The position numbers and the translations under genes were made by a program. The notes beneath the pieces were generated by a model. The model saw only the letters and a program-made list of their open reading frames with translations. It was not told the origin of the DNA and ran no database searches. DNA of 64,000 nucleotides from Hyphomonadaceae bacterium (GTDB lineage Bacteria > Pseudomonadota > Alphaproteobacteria > Caulobacterales > Hyphomonadaceae). Below are positions 8,060 to 16,051 of this stretch, piece by piece; position 1 is the stretch's first letter, and each line of letters starts with the position of its first letter. Location: assembly GCA_947474455.1 (NCBI GenBank), contig CANJIL010000008.1, positions 1 through 64,000 of the forward strand. The letters run 5' to 3'.

Positions 8060-10234
8060 GTGACATCGGCTAAAGCGGCTATTGCCGGTGCGCGCGCCAG
8101 TGGGTGCGTCAACTTGTCTGGAATTAGCGCGAGCCTGCGCCTGACCTTGGCGTTCGCGGGCGCCGGCTTCGGGGCCATAGTCTGCGCCGGATCGGCTTAC
8201 GCGCAGGACACCCTAGCCGCGCCCGCTGTCGAGAATGTTAGTGTTACGGAGAACGTCTACAGCCCGGATTTCTACGCCCGCTTTGCCCCCCGGTCGGCCC
8301 TGGACATGGTTCAGCAGACCCCCGGCTTCACGATCACGGAGGTCGTCGCCGGCAAGCGCGGACTCGGTCAGGGCGGCGCGAACGTGCTGATCAATTCGCA
8401 GCGGATGTCATCCAAGGCAACCAGCGCTGCAGATGCATTGAACCGGATCTCAGCTGACCGCGTTGTTCGCATCGAAGTCGTCGACGGGGCGCGTCTGAAT
8501 ATCCCGGGGCTGTCTGGCTACGTCGTCAACATCATCACGCGCGGCGGCGCCATGACCGGTCGCTGGGAATGGGCGCCTGAATTCCGCGAAGACCGGAAGC
8601 CGAAGTTCGAACGTGGCAAGGCATTCGTGTCGGGCGACATCGCAGGCTGGAACTACAGCGCCTCGTTGTTGAGCGACCAGTATGGCGACGTTTATGCAGG
8701 TACAGAGTACGCGTACAACCAGAACGTCGAACTCTTCGATGTACGGGTCGAAGACGACGAAAACTGGAACACGAAGCGCGCGGCCTCGCTCGATCTGTCG
8801 AACGAGACACTGTCGGGAATGACCACCAACCTTCACATGCTTGCATCCAGCGACGACAAGAGGCAGCGCGAGTTTTCCGATCGCACCGGGATTAACCTTC
8901 CAGATCGCTTCCGGGTCTTCCAGAAGATGGACGATGGCGACAAGATCGAACTAGGTGGCGACTTCGAATTCGGGCTTGGACCGGGCCGTCTGAAGCTTAT
9001 CGGCCTGCACCAGACGCTCAAGAACGGGCTTTACGAATCCGCCGTGACAGACTTCCTCGGCGCTCGTCCGAAGGTCGGATCCCACGTGATCACAGCGAAG
9101 GAAAGCGGCGAGGCAATTCTGCGAGGCGAATATTCGCTGCAGGTCGACAACACCGACTGGCAGGCCTCGCTCGAAGGCGCTTTCAACTTTCTCGACTCGG
9201 CCGCCGAGCTATCTACGATTTCGAATGGAAACTACGTCGTCGTGCCGGTTGCTGGGTCGACCAGCCGCGTCGAGGAACGGCGGGCAGAAGCAACGCTGGT
9301 TCATGGCCGTCCCCTGACTGACCAGCTCAGCGTGCAAGCATCGCTGGGCGTCGAATATTCGGAGCTGTCGCAAACCAGCGCGAATGGCCTGGTACGCGAG
9401 TTCGTCCGACCGAAGGGCTTTGTCGCCTTGTCCTACAATCCGGGCACGCAGTGGGACGCAACCTTCCGCGTCGAGCGTGCAGTCGGCCAGCTTGATTTCG
9501 TCAACTTTGTAACGGTTATCGGACTCAACAGCGATCAAGGTCAGACCACCGTCGGAAACCCCAACATCGTGCCCGAGCAGAGCTGGGACACCGAGCTGAT
9601 CGTCAACACCCAGATGGCCTGGTCAGGCCCTGTGAAGTTCCGCCTATTCTATCGCGCCATCGAGGACGTGAATGACCAGATCCTGGTCTCGCGCACCGTA
9701 AATCCCGATGGCTCGATCGATATTCTTGAATCAGAAGGAAACCTCGACAGCGCCGTGGACTACGGCATCGAGCTGTCCGGCACATACCCCTTGGGCGGGC
9801 TTCTCCCTGGCGCAAAGATCGACTGGCTGTATCTCCTCAGCGAGCAACGCGTCGAGGATCCGGTCGTTCCTAACCTGACGCGCATGTTCAACCGGCTCGA
9901 CTTCTCCAAGATCGACGTCAAATTCCGCCAGGACGTACCCGGCACGCCATGGGCATGGGGCGCCGAGTTTTTCCTCGCCCGCGGCTCCGGCCAGTGGCGT
10001 CTAGACCAGCGCACACACCGCATCTCGCGTCCCGGCAATCTCGACATGTACATCCAGAACAAGGATTTCTACGGCCTGGACGTGAATGTGCGGCTCATGA
10101 ACCTCCTCGACGAGGAGGATGACATCAGCCGTCTGGTCTGGAATGGCACGCGCGCGGATATGCTGGAGCTGCAGGAAAACCGCCTGCGCTATAGCGGCCG
10201 CGCCATCAAGCTTACTGTCTCCGGAAGCTTCTGA
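8060..10234 (+). CDS. TonB-dependent outer-membrane receptor
   Basis: About 724 residues. A signal peptide with a long polar lead ends at AGSAYAQ. The plug domain follows (SALDMVQQTPGFTI, QGGANVLINSQRMS, DRVVRIEVVDGA, GLSGYVVNIITRGG), then a large beta-barrel with alternating aromatic strands and a terminal Phe (KLTVSGSF), as needed for BAM-assisted insertion. The barrel contains WDTELIVNTQMAW and DWLYLLSEQRVEDP strands typical of receptors annotated only as outer-membrane beta-barrel in alphaproteobacteria. The ligand is unknown: no transporter, regulator or hydrolase lies next to it. I prefer GTG 8060 (AGGGGCGG upstream, better signal-peptide length) over TTG 7967. Confidence 0.88.
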   Translation: MTSAKAAIAGARASGCVNLSGISASLRLTLAFAGAGFGAIVCAGSAYAQDTLAAPAVENVSVTENVYSPDFYARFAPRSALDMVQQTPGFTITEVVAGKRGLGQGGANVLINSQRMSSKATSAADALNRISADRVVRIEVVDGARLNIPGLSGYVVNIITRGGAMTGRWEWAPEFREDRKPKFERGKAFVSGDIAGWNYSASLLSDQYGDVYAGTEYAYNQNVELFDVRVEDDENWNTKRAASLDLSNETLSGMTTNLHMLASSDDKRQREFSDRTGINLPDRFRVFQKMDDGDKIELGGDFEFGLGPGRLKLIGLHQTLKNGLYESAVTDFLGARPKVGSHVITAKESGEAILRGEYSLQVDNTDWQASLEGAFNFLDSAAELSTISNGNYVVVPVAGSTSRVEERRAEATLVHGRPLTDQLSVQASLGVEYSELSQTSANGLVREFVRPKGFVALSYNPGTQWDATFRVERAVGQLDFVNFVTVIGLNSDQGQTTVGNPNIVPEQSWDTELIVNTQMAWSGPVKFRLFYRAIEDVNDQILVSRTVNPDGSIDILESEGNLDSAVDYGIELSGTYPLGGLLPGAKIDWLYLLSEQRVEDPVVPNLTRMFNRLDFSKIDVKFRQDVPGTPWAWGAEFFLARGSGQWRLDQRTHRISRPGNLDMYIQNKDFYGLDVNVRLMNLLDEEDDISRLVWNGTRADMLELQENRLRYSGRAIKLTVSGSF

Positions 10235-10257
10235 GGTCAGGCCTAGGGCCTGATCTC
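10233..10257. terminator. Inverted repeat spanning both stop codons of convergent genes
   Basis: GAGGTCAGGCC (10233-10243) and GGCCTGATCTC (10247-10257) form an 11-bp stem with one G-T pair and a 3-base loop. It overlaps the TGA of the receptor gene and the TAG of the convergent small gene. No T-run follows on either strand, so it may act as a weak bidirectional terminator or RNA 3'-end stabiliser. Confidence 0.4.
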
Positions 10258-10671
10258 AAGCTCCACCTCGCGCACAACCTCCTCCGCTTTCGTCCCGCGC
10301 GACACGCGCACCAGCACGAAGCGTCCGGAGAAGCCGTAGTCGAAGGCCCATTCGCCATCGATCATCGTGAAATATGGATCGACCGTCCCTGTGTAGACGA
10401 TCGGATCGCGATGAACGCCGGGCGCCGGATGGTACAGCTTGGTGAACTTCACGCTGAGCTCCCCCCGCGCGCCCGAGATATCCGCCGACAACTCGATAAG
10501 CCCCGGATGCGCGAACGTGTTCGGCTCCAGCGTGGTGCCTGACAGCGTGCCCAGTGAATCAATGATGTGCGCCGAGAACGGCACTGGCGTCCCCGCGCCG
10601 TACCAGTACTCGCCCGACCACAATCCGGTCAGGTCGCTGTCGCGCGAATAAGCGTTGCCCCCGCCCGTCAT
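10243..10671 (-). CDS. Conserved-looking protein of unknown function
   Basis: 142 residues from ATG 10671, which has an AAGG about 8 bases upstream. No signal peptide or membrane segment is seen. The sequence opens with DLTGLWSGEYWYG and has PVPFSAHIIDS, ISGARGELSVKFTKLYH, a YTGTVD strand and FSGRFVLVRVSR. This is a pattern of about eight beta strands that resembles small lipocalin- or avidin-like barrels. I do not recognise the family with confidence. It is divergent from purD (82 bases between starts) and convergent with the TonB-receptor gene. The longer frame up to 10722 would run into the purD promoter region and has no ribosome site. Confidence 0.68.
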   Translation of the reverse strand: MTGGGNAYSRDSDLTGLWSGEYWYGAGTPVPFSAHIIDSLGTLSGTTLEPNTFAHPGLIELSADISGARGELSVKFTKLYHPAPGVHRDPIVYTGTVDPYFTMIDGEWAFDYGFSGRFVLVRVSRGTKAEEVVREVELEIRP

Positions 10672-10753
10672 GCAAAAACCTTGTCTTCTGCGCCCCGGCG
10701 GTACTAATCCGGCGCCTAGCATAACCAGCTATCAACCCGGCCGGACAATCTAC

Positions 10754-12043
10754 ATGAAAATCCTCATTGTCGGGAGCGGCGGCCGGGAACACGCCCTGGC
10801 GTGGCGCCTGAAACAAAGTCCCCGGGTCACCGAAATCGTCGCCGCCCCCGGCAATCCGGGCATCGCCGCCCTGGCCCGCTGCGAAAACGTCGCCGCCGAA
10901 AATATCGAAGCCCTCGTTAGCCTAGCCCGGCTTGAACGCCCCCACCTCGTCATCATCGGCCCCGAAGTCCCGCTGGTCATGGGCCTTGCCGACAGGCTCC
11001 GCGCCATCGACATCCCGGTCTTCGGCCCTTCTGCCCGCGCCGCCATGCTCGAAGGCTCGAAGGGGTTCTCGAAAGACTTCATGGCGAAGTATTCGATCCC
11101 CACCGCCCGCTACCGCCGCTTCGAAGCGCATCAGGCCGCCGAAGCCAAAGCCTATCTCGAAACCTTCGACGGCCCGCCCTACGTCCTGAAAGCCGACGGT
11201 CTCGCCGCCGGCAAGGGCGTCGTCATCCCTGAAACGAAGGCCGAAGCCGAAGCCGAGATCGACGCCATGCTCGGCGGCAAGTTCGGCGCAGCCTCCACCT
11301 CCCTCGTCATCGAGGAATTCATGCACGGCGAGGAAGCCTCCTTCTTCGCTCTCTGCGATGGCGAGACCGCCGTCCCTCTCGCCGGCGCACAGGACCACAA
11401 GCGCGTCGGCGATGGCGACACCGGCCCCAACACCGGCGGCATGGGCGCCTACTCGCCCGCCCCCATCCTCGACGCCGCGATGCAGAAGCGCGTGATGAAC
11501 GAGATCGTCACGCCCACCGTCAACGGCATGAAGAAGGACGGTCGGCCCTACCGCGGCGTCCTCTTCGTCGGCCTGATGATCGACCAGAAACACGGTCCAA
11601 GAGTCGTGGAGTACAATGTCCGCTTCGGCGACCCCGAATGCCAGGTCATCATGGCCCGCCTGAAGGACGACCCGCTCCCGCAACTCCTCGCCTGCGCCAC
11701 CGGCGGCCTCGCCGGCTGCGCCCGCCTCGAGCGCTTCGACGACCACGCCGTCTCTGTCGTCATGGCCGGCGCGGGCTATCCCGGCGAACCAAAGAAAGGC
11801 AGCGTCATCCGCAATCTCGAAGACGCCGGCAAGATCCCCGGCGTTATCGTCTTCCACGCCGGCACAGCGAAAAAGGGCGACGACATCATCGCCAATGGCG
11901 GCCGCGTCCTCAACGTCACCGCGACAGCCCCCACGCTGCAACAGGCCGTCACCCGCGCCTACGAAGCCGTCGACGCAATCGACTGGCCCGAAGGCTTCTG
12001 CCGCCGCGACATCGCCTGGCGGGCGCTCAGCCGAGAAGCCTGA
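10754..12043 (+). CDS. purD: Phosphoribosylamine-glycine ligase
   Basis: 429 residues, the normal size. It opens with MKILIVGSGGREHALAW (N-domain nucleotide loop), then VAAPGNPG, IIGPEVPLVMGLAD and the ATP-grasp core with KADGLAAGKGVV, EEFMHGEEASFFAL, QDHKRVGDGDTGPNTGGMGAYSP and EYNVRFGDPECQ. It catalyses the second step of de novo purine synthesis: phosphoribosylamine plus glycine plus ATP gives GAR. The start is ATG 10754; the upstream extension from 10655 is an artefact. No other pur gene lies in the window. The gene is very GC-rich, which produces long mirror frames on the other strand. Confidence 0.97.
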   Translation: MKILIVGSGGREHALAWRLKQSPRVTEIVAAPGNPGIAALARCENVAAENIEALVSLARLERPHLVIIGPEVPLVMGLADRLRAIDIPVFGPSARAAMLEGSKGFSKDFMAKYSIPTARYRRFEAHQAAEAKAYLETFDGPPYVLKADGLAAGKGVVIPETKAEAEAEIDAMLGGKFGAASTSLVIEEFMHGEEASFFALCDGETAVPLAGAQDHKRVGDGDTGPNTGGMGAYSPAPILDAAMQKRVMNEIVTPTVNGMKKDGRPYRGVLFVGLMIDQKHGPRVVEYNVRFGDPECQVIMARLKDDPLPQLLACATGGLAGCARLERFDDHAVSVVMAGAGYPGEPKKGSVIRNLEDAGKIPGVIVFHAGTAKKGDDIIANGGRVLNVTATAPTLQQAVTRAYEAVDAIDWPEGFCRRDIAWRALSREA

Positions 12044-12120
12044 CACAGCCTTCCTCTCGACCTCCGCCCCGGAACGGCTTTAAGCAGGCTATGCAATCGG
12101 TTGGCGCGACAGGGCACGAC

Positions 12121-13206
12121 ATGACCGACATCAACCCCGCCGACCTCTTCTCCGGCACGAAGGACGTCGCCGATACCCACAAGTTCGACGAGTCAAAACT
12201 CGCCGCCTGGATGGAGGCCAACGTCGAAGGCTGCAAAGGCCCGCTTGCTGTCCGCCAGTTCAAGGGCGGCCAGTCCAACCCCACCTACCAGCTCATCACG
12301 CCTACGCAGAAATACGTCATGCGCCGCAAGCCGCCCGGCAAGCTGCTGCCCTCCGCCCACGCCGTCGACCGCGAATACCGCGTCATCTCCGCGCTCGATC
12401 CGATCGGCTTCCCAGTCGCGAAGCCCTATGGCCTCTGCAAGGATGACAGCGTCATCGGCACGATGTTCTACGTGATGGACATGGTCGAAGGCCGCATCCT
12501 CTGGGACGCGACACTTCCCGGCTACACGCCCGCCCAGCGCACCGCCATCTTCGACGCCAAGCTCACCACCTTCGCCCAGCTGCACAATGTCGACTGGAAA
12601 GCCGCCGGCCTCGAAGGCTTCGGCAAGGAAGGCGACTACATCGCCCGCCAGATCCATCGCTGGACCAAGCAATACCAAGCCTCGGAAACCACGAAGATAC
12701 CGGAGATGGACAAACTGATCGAATGGTTGCCGAAGAATGTCCCCGCCGGCGAGCGCACGTCGATCGTCCATGGCGACTACCGTATTGACAACTTGATCCT
12801 GCATCCCACCGAACCGAAGGTCATCGCCGTGCTCGACTGGGAGCTCTCCACCCTCGGCGATCCGCTTGCCGACTTCACCTACCATCTGATGTCATGGGTC
12901 ATGCCCTCGAATGACCCGCAGCGCCCCGCAATCCCCGGTGTGAAGGATCTCAAGGCGCACGGCATCCCGAGCCAGGAAGAATACGTCGCCCGCTATTGCG
13001 AGCTCACTGGCCGCGCCGGCCTTCCCGACCTCGACTATTATTTCGCGTACAACGCCTTCCGCCTCGCCGGCATCCTGCAAGGCATCGTCGGCCGCGTGCG
13101 CGATGGCACAGCCAGCAGCGCAGTCGCCGCCGAGAACGAAGGCCGCGTCGCCCCCCTCGCGCAATTCGCCTACGCCTGCGCTCTGCGCGCGGGCATGCAG
13201 GTTTAG
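12121..13206 (+). CDS. APH-fold phosphotransferase (ACAD10-like N-domain family)
   Basis: 361 residues. The kinase-like fold is seen in FKGGQSNPTYQL (substrate/nucleotide loop), KYVMRRKPPGKLLPSAHAVDREY (typical of the ACAD10/11-associated branch), the catalytic loop SIVHGDYRIDN and the metal-binding VLDWELSTLGDPLADFTY. Members of this branch are annotated as phosphotransferases and are often linked to acyl-CoA metabolism; substrates are largely unknown, and drug resistance is unlikely. It lies 77 bases after purD on the same strand. ATG 12121 has AGGG just upstream; ATG 12091 would add ten residues. Confidence 0.88.
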   Translation: MTDINPADLFSGTKDVADTHKFDESKLAAWMEANVEGCKGPLAVRQFKGGQSNPTYQLITPTQKYVMRRKPPGKLLPSAHAVDREYRVISALDPIGFPVAKPYGLCKDDSVIGTMFYVMDMVEGRILWDATLPGYTPAQRTAIFDAKLTTFAQLHNVDWKAAGLEGFGKEGDYIARQIHRWTKQYQASETTKIPEMDKLIEWLPKNVPAGERTSIVHGDYRIDNLILHPTEPKVIAVLDWELSTLGDPLADFTYHLMSWVMPSNDPQRPAIPGVKDLKAHGIPSQEEYVARYCELTGRAGLPDLDYYFAYNAFRLAGILQGIVGRVRDGTASSAVAAENEGRVAPLAQFAYACALRAGMQV

Positions 13207-13293
13207 TCCGAGGCCTTTTTTCGTGATCTGCCGAGAGGGCTTGCTCTCACGGCGCGATAGCATTTCGTTATCGAACCAGCACATGAGGCTTTC

Positions 13294-13659
13294 ATGCCCA
13301 GGCATGTCTTATTGATGGCATCGCTTATGGCGCTCGCAGCTTGCGCAAGCACGCCAACCTTCGACATCGCCAAGCTGCAGCCGACGCCTGACGCCGATCA
13401 GGCCACGCTTACCGGCCGCTTCGAAGTCAACGGCCGGCAGTTCCGCCTCTATCCCGGCAGCGGCGACGCCTGCCTCGCTGGCGCGCTCACCTCGCTGGCC
13501 GGCATCCCGCCGCTCGAATACAGCAACCGCCAGATGACCCTCTCCGGCCGCCTCCTCACCGCTGGCGGCGAGGAAGCCGGCTCGCTTGCAGACCCCTGCG
13601 GCAGCGGCCTTATCCTGCTGGCAGACGAAGTCACTGTGCCGGATGCCGCGAGCAATTGA
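13294..13659 (+). CDS. Small predicted lipoprotein
   Basis: 121 residues. The N-terminus MPRHVLLMASLMALAACAS is a type II signal peptide with an LAAC lipobox (Cys 17), so the mature protein should be a membrane-anchored lipoprotein of about 105 residues. The rest contains TLTGRFEVNGRQFRLYP and QMTLSGRLLTAGGEEAG, two similar beta-rich halves, each with a strand-turn-strand (LTGRF / LSGRL), plus two further Cys (GDACLAG and DPCGSG) that could pair. No named family is recognised. It is 87 bases after the APH-fold gene on the same strand. Confidence 0.66.
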   Translation: MPRHVLLMASLMALAACASTPTFDIAKLQPTPDADQATLTGRFEVNGRQFRLYPGSGDACLAGALTSLAGIPPLEYSNRQMTLSGRLLTAGGEEAGSLADPCGSGLILLADEVTVPDAASN

Positions 13660-13731
13660 GAGCGAGCTGCAGCGTGACCGGACAAGCCGAACAGCTAGCA
13701 ATTCGCCTCACTTGGCCGCGCTCGCGCCGAC

Positions 13732-13887
13732 GTGTTCATCACGATTCTCATTCTGGCGCTTATGCTTGCGCCTTTCGTGATTTCCGTAATCGCCAATATC
13801 GGTCGCCGCTCATGGCCGGCGCGCCGGGCCGCGATCGAAGTGAAACCTCGCGCCGTGCTGGCGCAGCCGTCGCGCGTCGCTGCCTAG
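13732..13887 (+). CDS. Possible 51-residue single-pass membrane protein
   Basis: A GTG at 13732 opens 51 codons to TAG 13885-13887. Residues 1-23 are strongly hydrophobic (MFITILILALMLAPFVISVIA). A basic stretch follows (NIGRRSWPARRAA), then a short tail, which fits an N-out single-pass helix by the positive-inside rule. There is no obvious ribosome site. Its stop shares CTAG with the convergent ATP12 gene. The composition is unlikely for random sequence, but a decayed 3' end of a larger gene cannot be excluded. Confidence 0.4.
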   Translation: MFITILILALMLAPFVISVIANIGRRSWPARRAAIEVKPRAVLAQPSRVAA

Positions 13888-14630
13888 GCCAGCGCGCCGA
13901 ACCACAGGTCCAGCGCCCGCGCCTCTGCGCGATTTCGTTCCGTCCGCCGAACGGCTTCGGCGTCCTCACCCCACCGCTCGGCCTGGAACACCTCATCGAT
14001 CCGCGACAGCTCGAACGCCTCCGCCGCCGACAGCCGCCCGCGCTCTACCGCAAGCCCGAGCACTGCCGATCCGAACAGCGCGACGCCGTGCGCCAATCCA
14101 GCCAGCCGGAAAGCATCCAGCGCCGCCACATGCGTCCGCATCGCCTCCAGCGAAGCCTCCGGCTGCAATTGCGGAATGATCCCTTCAACTGCGATCAGGA
14201 CGACCCCATGTTCACTGGCAGCCCAGTCGCGCAGCGGACCCCATCCGGCCTGCTGCCGCTCCTGCAGAGCCACCGGCGCCTCCGCCAGGTGGCACACCAG
14301 ATCCGTCTCCGCATACTTGACCGCCTCAGCGGTGAAGGCGGCGTCCGCCACCCGCGCGCGATCGATCGTCATGTGGGCAAGGCGCGTGTTGAACATCGAC
14401 TGAAGGTCGATGCGCTCCTGCTGTGAACGCCATTCATCGGCAATGACATTCGCCAGCGCTTCCGTCAGCAGCGCCAGCGGATGGCCATTCGGCGTCCGCA
14501 ATGCCTTGCCGTCGAGCGCGACGCGCCACATACCGCCGTCGCTGACAACGACAACGTGCTTGTAAAAGCGCTTGGGCCGCTGATCGATCTCGCCCTTCAC
14601 GCCCCTGGCGTATTCAGGCTTGTCGCTCAT
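13884..14630 (-). CDS. ATP12-family F1-ATPase assembly chaperone
   Basis: 248 residues from ATG 14630. It opens with RPKRFYKHVVV, then WRVALDGKALRTPNGHPL, ALANVIADEWRSQ and the LLCxR-like region (here ETDLVCHLAEAPVALQERQ), all typical of ATP12. In alphaproteobacteria and mitochondria this protein holds the F1 alpha subunit during assembly of ATP synthase. The start codon overlaps the RluC stop by 4 bases (ATGA), so translation is probably coupled. It is the last gene of the htrA-rarA-rluA-crcB-rluC unit. It converges on the 51-residue ORF with a shared CTAG at the stops. Confidence 0.9.
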   Translation of the reverse strand: MSDKPEYARGVKGEIDQRPKRFYKHVVVVSDGGMWRVALDGKALRTPNGHPLALLTEALANVIADEWRSQQERIDLQSMFNTRLAHMTIDRARVADAAFTAEAVKYAETDLVCHLAEAPVALQERQQAGWGPLRDWAASEHGVVLIAVEGIIPQLQPEASLEAMRTHVAALDAFRLAGLAHGVALFGSAVLGLAVERGRLSAAEAFELSRIDEVFQAERWGEDAEAVRRTERNRAEARALDLWFGALA

Positions 14631-15658
14631 CGCACCCGCCTGGGCTTGCGCAGATCGAAGAAGTTCTCGGCGGAGTTCTCGTCGAAGCCGAGAACCTCGA
14701 ACGTCTGCTTCATGTGCGCCGGCAGGTCCGCCACGATCTCGATCGGCGGCCCACCCTTGTTCGGCAAGCGCAGCGCACGCGCATGCAGATGCAGTCCGCC
14801 GGCAAGACCCGAAGGCTCCTCGCGGTCGCACGTATACTTCTTGTCCCCGAGGATAGCCGTTCCCAACTCCGCCATGTGGAAGCGCAGCTGGTGCGTCCGC
14901 CCCGTCTCCGGCTTCAGCGCCACCCACGCCGCCTTGCGCCCGGCATTCTGCACGACAGAATACAGCGTCAGCGCATGCACCGCGCCCTTTTCATTCTGCT
15001 CGGCCGTCCGCATCTTTTCCTTGTCGCCGCCGGGCCCAGCTGACTTGATCATCCACCCCCGGATATCCCCGCTCGGAGGGTGGGGCACGCCCAGCGTCAC
15101 GGCCCAATAAATCTTGTCGAGCTCACGCGACCGGAACAGCTTGCCCAGCTGGTTGGCCGAACCGACCGTCTTGGCCAGCACCAGAACGCCCGTCGTGTCG
15201 CGATCGAGCCGGTGAACAAGGCGAGGTTTTTCGGCCGTGTCATCCACGAGCGCCCGCGACATCGCATCGATGTGCCGCGTGGTGCCAGTGCCGCCCTGAA
15301 CCGCGACGCCCGCTGGCTTGTTCAACGCGATGATCTGGTCGTCCTCATAGATCACAAGCGAGCGCATCATGTCCGCGTCGGACGGCTTCAAATGCGCACG
15401 CGGCTTCTCATTTTCATCCTCGCCCTCGCGGCCCTTCGGCGCGGTCATTGGCGGGACGCGTACGGACTGCCCGGCTTTCACCCGTGTGTTCGCCTTGGCG
15501 CGCGCGCCGTCGACGCGGATCTCGCCGGTGCGGCAGGCCTTCTCGATCTGGCCCTGCGTGAGCCCGTGAAACTTCCGCTTCAGCCAGCGATCGAGGCGCG
15601 TATCGTCCTCGTCCGCGTCGACGTTGAGATTTACGACCTGTCCGACGTTCCAGCTCAT
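14627..15658 (-). CDS. rluC: 23S rRNA pseudouridine synthase, RluC type
   Basis: 343 residues. An N-terminal S4 RNA-binding domain (TRLDRWLKRKF, QIEKACRTGEIRVDG) is followed by the catalytic domain: LNKPAGVAVQGG, the active-site loop RLVHRLDRDTTGVLVLAK with the catalytic Asp, then KPETGRTHQLRFHM and HARAL. The S4 domain and a linker of about 30 residues (PKGREGEDENEKP) favour RluC over RluA; the modified uridines of 23S rRNA (955, 2504 and 2580 in E. coli) are inferred from family knowledge. The start overlaps the crcB stop by 4 bases. The long frame to 15844 runs into crcB and is not real. Confidence 0.9.
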   Translation of the reverse strand: MSWNVGQVVNLNVDADEDDTRLDRWLKRKFHGLTQGQIEKACRTGEIRVDGARAKANTRVKAGQSVRVPPMTAPKGREGEDENEKPRAHLKPSDADMMRSLVIYEDDQIIALNKPAGVAVQGGTGTTRHIDAMSRALVDDTAEKPRLVHRLDRDTTGVLVLAKTVGSANQLGKLFRSRELDKIYWAVTLGVPHPPSGDIRGWMIKSAGPGGDKEKMRTAEQNEKGAVHALTLYSVVQNAGRKAAWVALKPETGRTHQLRFHMAELGTAILGDKKYTCDREEPSGLAGGLHLHARALRLPNKGGPPIEIVADLPAHMKQTFEVLGFDENSAENFFDLRKPRRVR

Positions 15659-16047
15659 CCAAGCACCCGCTTTGCCAAGGCGATGCCGATGGCGACAGCC
15701 GCAAGGCCGGCGAAGACAGAGCCGATTGAATATGTGGAGGCGCCCAGCCAGTCGCTGCGCTCGATCATGCGCATGGTTTCGAGCGAGTACGCCGAAAAGG
15801 TGGTGAAGCCGCCAAGCACGCCGACGCCAAGGAACAGGCGCCACGGCTCGCCTGCTTCTCCACGCGTGGAGAGCCAGCCAGCGAGCAGGCCGATCACAAG
15901 ACTGCCGGACACGTTGATCAGGAAGGTCGACAGCGGCCAGCCATCTGCCCGCACGGGGATGGCCAGCGAGACGCCGAAGCGCGCAGCGGCCCCGAGGCCG
16001 CCTCCGAGAGCTACGAGAAGGACGTTGAACATTGCGCCCCAGCGCAT
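15655..16047 (-). CDS. crcB: Fluoride channel, Fluc/CrcB family
   Basis: 130 residues with four hydrophobic segments (about 6-26, 35-60, 68-92 and 104-126). The signatures GGGLGAAARF, TFLINVSGSLVIGLL (polar-track Asn) and GVLGGFTTFSAYSLE (the Phe-box and central Na-site region) are complete. Dual-topology dimers of this protein export fluoride from the cytoplasm. No fluoride riboswitch can be placed, because the gene starts 4 bases after the upstream pseudouridine synthase. Expression therefore seems tied to the operon rather than to fluoride. An alternative ATG lies at 16032. Confidence 0.95.
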   Translation of the reverse strand: MRWGAMFNVLLVALGGGLGAAARFGVSLAIPVRADGWPLSTFLINVSGSLVIGLLAGWLSTRGEAGEPWRLFLGVGVLGGFTTFSAYSLETMRMIERSDWLGASTYSIGSVFAGLAAVAIGIALAKRVLG

Positions 16048-16051
16048 AGCC

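Noticed and set aside
16048-16051. A fluoride riboswitch for crcB
   Set aside because: Only 4 bases separate crcB from the upstream gene, so there is no room for the aptamer.
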